A model generated the notes under the pieces. That model saw only the letters and a program-made list of their open reading frames with translations. It was not told where the DNA came from and did not search any database. This document shows positions 6,332 through 8,137 of a stretch of 8,137 nucleotides of DNA, in pieces (the stretch's first letter is position 1; each line of letters begins with the position of its first letter). Position numbers and translations under genes: made by a program. The DNA comes from Clostridiales bacterium (GTDB lineage: Bacteria > Bacillota > Clostridia > Oscillospirales > Acutalibacteraceae). The stretch spans positions 1 through 8,137 of the forward strand of contig JAHZES010000090.1 of NCBI GenBank assembly GCA_019421725.1. Reading direction: 5' to 3'.

Positions 6332-6360
6332 ATTATACCTGCCGAACGGTAGGTTGTCAA
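6332..6360 (-). promoter_or_regulatory. Consensus sigma-A promoter of the tetR-ABC cassette
   Basis: On the minus strand TTGACA (6360-6355) and TATAAT (6337-6332) are both perfect and separated by exactly 17 bases, so the unrepressed promoter should be very strong. The start would be near 6325, about 30 bases before the tetR ATG. No other good promoter was found before the downstream genes, so it is likely the promoter for the whole cassette. Confidence 0.9.
6337..6354. promoter_or_regulatory. Probable TetR operator in the promoter spacer
   Basis: The spacer holds an 18-bp palindrome, read on the minus strand as ACCTACCGTTCGGCAGGT, symmetric except for one base pair and its two-base centre. 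It fills the space between -35 and -10, so a bound repressor dimer would block RNA polymerase. CCG-nn-CGG cores with symmetric flanks are common TetR-family operators. Assignment to the adjacent tetR product is inference from position. Confidence 0.75.
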
Positions 6361-6413
6361 GAAGAAAGCCTCAGTTCGCAGCTATTGCCTGCTGCACGGT
6401 TTTTCGGATATAG

Positions 6414-6440
6414 AAAAACGGCTACCGTTTTCGGTAGCCG
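6414..6440 (-). terminator. Rho-independent terminator after the zinc-ribbon gene
   Basis: The minus strand has a perfect 9-bp stem, CGGCTACCG (6440-6432) and CGGTAGCCG (6427-6419), with an AAAA loop and a T5 tract (6418-6414). It ends the two-gene unit to its right and insulates it from the tetR promoter 54 bases further on. Confidence 0.93.
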
Positions 6441-6491
6441 CCGCAAATCAAACTGTTTCGTTCACTGCTACATCTTTTACACGTTTATCGA

Positions 6492-7079
6492 TCAAAGCTT
6501 ATGTCCGCATTCGGAACAGAAGGCGCTCCCAGGTACAATATCTGCACCGCAGGCAGGGCATTTTGTCTCGAGCTTTGTTCCGCAGTGATTGCAAAACCTG
6601 GAACCGGCAGCAATCTGCACCTTGCAGTTCGGACATACACTCATTCCTGCAGCTACAGCTGCCCCAACCCCATTCACAACTACCGTCCGCCCCCCGGACA
6701 TAATGGTGTTTTCAATGACCTGAAAAATCTCGGAAGGCAGCTTCTTTTGCTTAAAGGCGCCCATTCCGGCTGTAATCGCCAACGGCCACGCCACAAACAA
6801 ACCAATTGCTCCGGCGCCGATCTTGTCTGACCACTGACCCTCGCCAACCGTTACGTTGATCTGCTCTCCCATCACTGCGATTTGCACGGTAACCGCCAAC
6901 CGCATTCCCGTCAGGGTTTTCCAGCCATCCTTTGGTTGGCTGGCCTGCATCACATACCCCTCTGTGGTCTGCGAACTTTGAACTTCCATACCCTTCTCGC
7001 CGCGGAAGAAGCTTTCAAGGCGATTTACAATGGTCTGAGGTTCTTCACCGTTCAGCATAAACACTCTTGATTCCGACAT
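6492..7079 (-). CDS. Membrane protein with C-terminal double zinc ribbon
   Basis: 195 residues. The N-terminal part (1-80) is a compact alpha/beta region with no family I recognise (TIVNRLESFF, then alternating strands). One hydrophobic segment lies at 87-108, followed by a linker helix. The C-terminal double zinc ribbon has four CxxC pairs: Cys149/152 with Cys163/166 and Cys174/177 with Cys188/191, giving two structural zinc sites. Such ribbons usually mediate protein or nucleic acid contacts, and proteins of this kind are often membrane-linked in Clostridia. The ATG at 7079 is chosen for its strong AGGAGG site eight bases upstream, over an ATG at 7109 that lies inside the preceding gene. 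It follows that gene by 16 bases, so they are co-transcribed and may share a process. Function unknown. Confidence 0.85.
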   Translation of the reverse strand: MSESRVFMLNGEEPQTIVNRLESFFRGEKGMEVQSSQTTEGYVMQASQPKDGWKTLTGMRLAVTVQIAVMGEQINVTVGEGQWSDKIGAGAIGLFVAWPLAITAGMGAFKQKKLPSEIFQVIENTIMSGGRTVVVNGVGAAVAAGMSVCPNCKVQIAAGSRFCNHCGTKLETKCPACGADIVPGSAFCSECGHKL

Positions 7080-7095
7080 GTAAAAATCCTCCTTA

Positions 7096-8137
7096 TTATT
7101 GTTTCTCAATGTATCCGCTTATCGGCTGCGTATACATATTATCATCCGTCACGGGCTGATATCTTTTTCCGTCATATACATCGGTAAAGCCGTTGGTCGC
7201 ACGGTAAACTTCGTTTGTTTCCGTATCGTACACCCGTTCATAGCCAAGCGTTGCGTCGCTTTGCTTCTGGCTTATAATGTCCTGACTTTTATTGCGGCTT
7301 TCCCACGAGGACATGATACCGTCCATGGTCTGATTAAAGTTCTGGCTGATCTGCATAGCCAGTGCGACCTTCTCATTGCTGGCCTGATTGGTAGCGCTGA
7401 CAAAACTGTCGGAATACTGAAGAGTTTTCATGCAGTCTGCCAACACACCTTCCCATTCAATAAAAGTGTCTTTGGCGGCGGTGATCGCCACGATGTTATA
7501 GGCCATATAGTAGCCGCCGTCTGCTGCCTGCAGCTGATAGTCCACAACATTGCCTCCGGATATCAAAGCGCTGCCAAAATCCACCACACTGGCTGCAAAC
7601 ATTCCTTCGCCTTCTTTTCCGTTATCCGTAAATGTGGCTCTCAACAACTCGTCACCCATAGCCACCGATTTCATGCTTCCGGTGGAGGTATATCGATCTG
7701 TTACGGTAAAGCCATCAAACCGGGGGAAAACATAGCCGGAATAAGTTGGCTCTATTTCCGACACAAACGCAGTATACTGCGGAAAGATTTTGAAAAATCC
7801 TTCGGTAGACGGATTCACAAGTACAGGAGCCTTTGCGAAAATCATCGCCTGTGTGTTTCCCATATTATAATTTTGCTGCCATGCGTCCTTGCCCGCCTGA
7901 CTGTGCAGAAGAATATCTGCCTTCAGCAAAATAAACATCTGGTTCAGCGGCTCGGTCGGATCACTTACCCGAATACTGTGATAAATATTGATTCCGCCGG
8001 ACGTGACCGTCCAGCCCTTTGGGATGGTCATGCTGAAATCGGCGGTTTCGTACTTTTCGGTCTGCACGGCTTTGGCCGCTGTTTGCGTGACCTTAATTCC
8101 CCTTTCGGTCCGCTCTGTTATCGTCCCATCATCATTG
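7096..8137 (-). CDS. Probable secreted or lipid-anchored protein, 5' end outside the window
   Basis: The frame is open from the window edge (first full codon at 8136) to TAA at 7098-7096, giving 346 visible residues. A GTG at 8067 is not taken as the start because the frame runs on through DDGTITERTERG with no ribosome site. A domain begins at YETADFSMTIPKGWTV, a pattern seen in extracytoplasmic proteins of Firmicutes that act on or under the membrane. A long beta-rich body follows, then a helical stretch (NEKVALAMQISQNFNQTMDG) and a C-terminal module with WESRNKSQDIISQKQSD and YERVYDTETNEVYRATNGF, ending YTQPISGYIEK. I recall similar C-terminal modules in clostridial proteins of unknown role. 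No membrane segment is visible in this part; the signal peptide, if any, is off the edge. It is in an operon with the zinc-ribbon gene. Confidence 0.8.
   Translation of the reverse strand, partial: NDDGTITERTERGIKVTQTAAKAVQTEKYETADFSMTIPKGWTVTSGGINIYHSIRVSDPTEPLNQMFILLKADILLHSQAGKDAWQQNYNMGNTQAMIFAKAPVLVNPSTEGFFKIFPQYTAFVSEIEPTYSGYVFPRFDGFTVTDRYTSTGSMKSVAMGDELLRATFTDNGKEGEGMFAASVVDFGSALISGGNVVDYQLQAADGGYYMAYNIVAITAAKDTFIEWEGVLADCMKTLQYSDSFVSATNQASNEKVALAMQISQNFNQTMDGIMSSWESRNKSQDIISQKQSDATLGYERVYDTETNEVYRATNGFTDVYDGKRYQPVTDDNMYTQPISGYIEKQ

Noticed and set aside
8065..8067. GTG at 8067 as the start of the last gene
   Set aside because: The frame continues open to the window edge and no ribosome binding site precedes the GTG.

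Overview
The window reads as chromosomal DNA of a low-to-mid GC, Gram-positive anaerobe of the class Clostridia, probably an Oscillospiraceae/Ruminococcaceae-like gut bacterium. This is an inference from the tyrosine T-box leader on tyrS, strong AGGAGG-type ribosome binding sites, consensus sigma-A promoters and the protein style. Every convincing gene lies on the minus strand, so the transcripts run from high to low coordinates.

Layout in transcription order. (1) 6492-8137: the 3' part of a gene for a probable secreted or surface protein, cut by the window edge. It is followed after 16 bases by a gene for a one-membrane-segment protein with a C-terminal double zinc ribbon, and the unit ends at a textbook terminator (6414-6440). 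(2) 1852-6360: a TetR-controlled cassette. A consensus promoter carries an 18-bp imperfect palindrome between its -35 and -10 boxes. It drives a TetR-family regulator, a 203-base spacer with one or two possible tiny ORFs, an ABC-2 exporter (ATPase and permease overlapping by ATGA), a small glycine-zipper membrane protein, a small signal-anchored protein, and a four-helix membrane protein fused to a flavodoxin domain. (3) 114-1805: tyrS with its own promoter and a complete Tyr-specific T-box riboswitch (UAC specifier, UGGU bulge, competing antiterminator and terminator), closed by a strong terminator. A weaker plus-strand terminator at the left edge suggests a convergent neighbour outside the window.

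The main anomaly is damage at the distal end of the TetR-ABC cassette. The flavodoxin fusion has an in-frame TAG where the sequence reads on perfectly on both sides. The signal-anchored gene has a one-base frameshift, with the rest of the protein clearly readable in the next frame. The glycine-zipper gene overlaps its neighbour by 46 bases in a way that would be removed by adding one A to an A5 run. The regulator and the ABC genes look intact. The simplest reading is recent decay of accessory genes behind a still intact exporter; base-call errors must be excluded for the two indels.

No CRISPR array, insertion sequence, tRNA or rRNA was seen.
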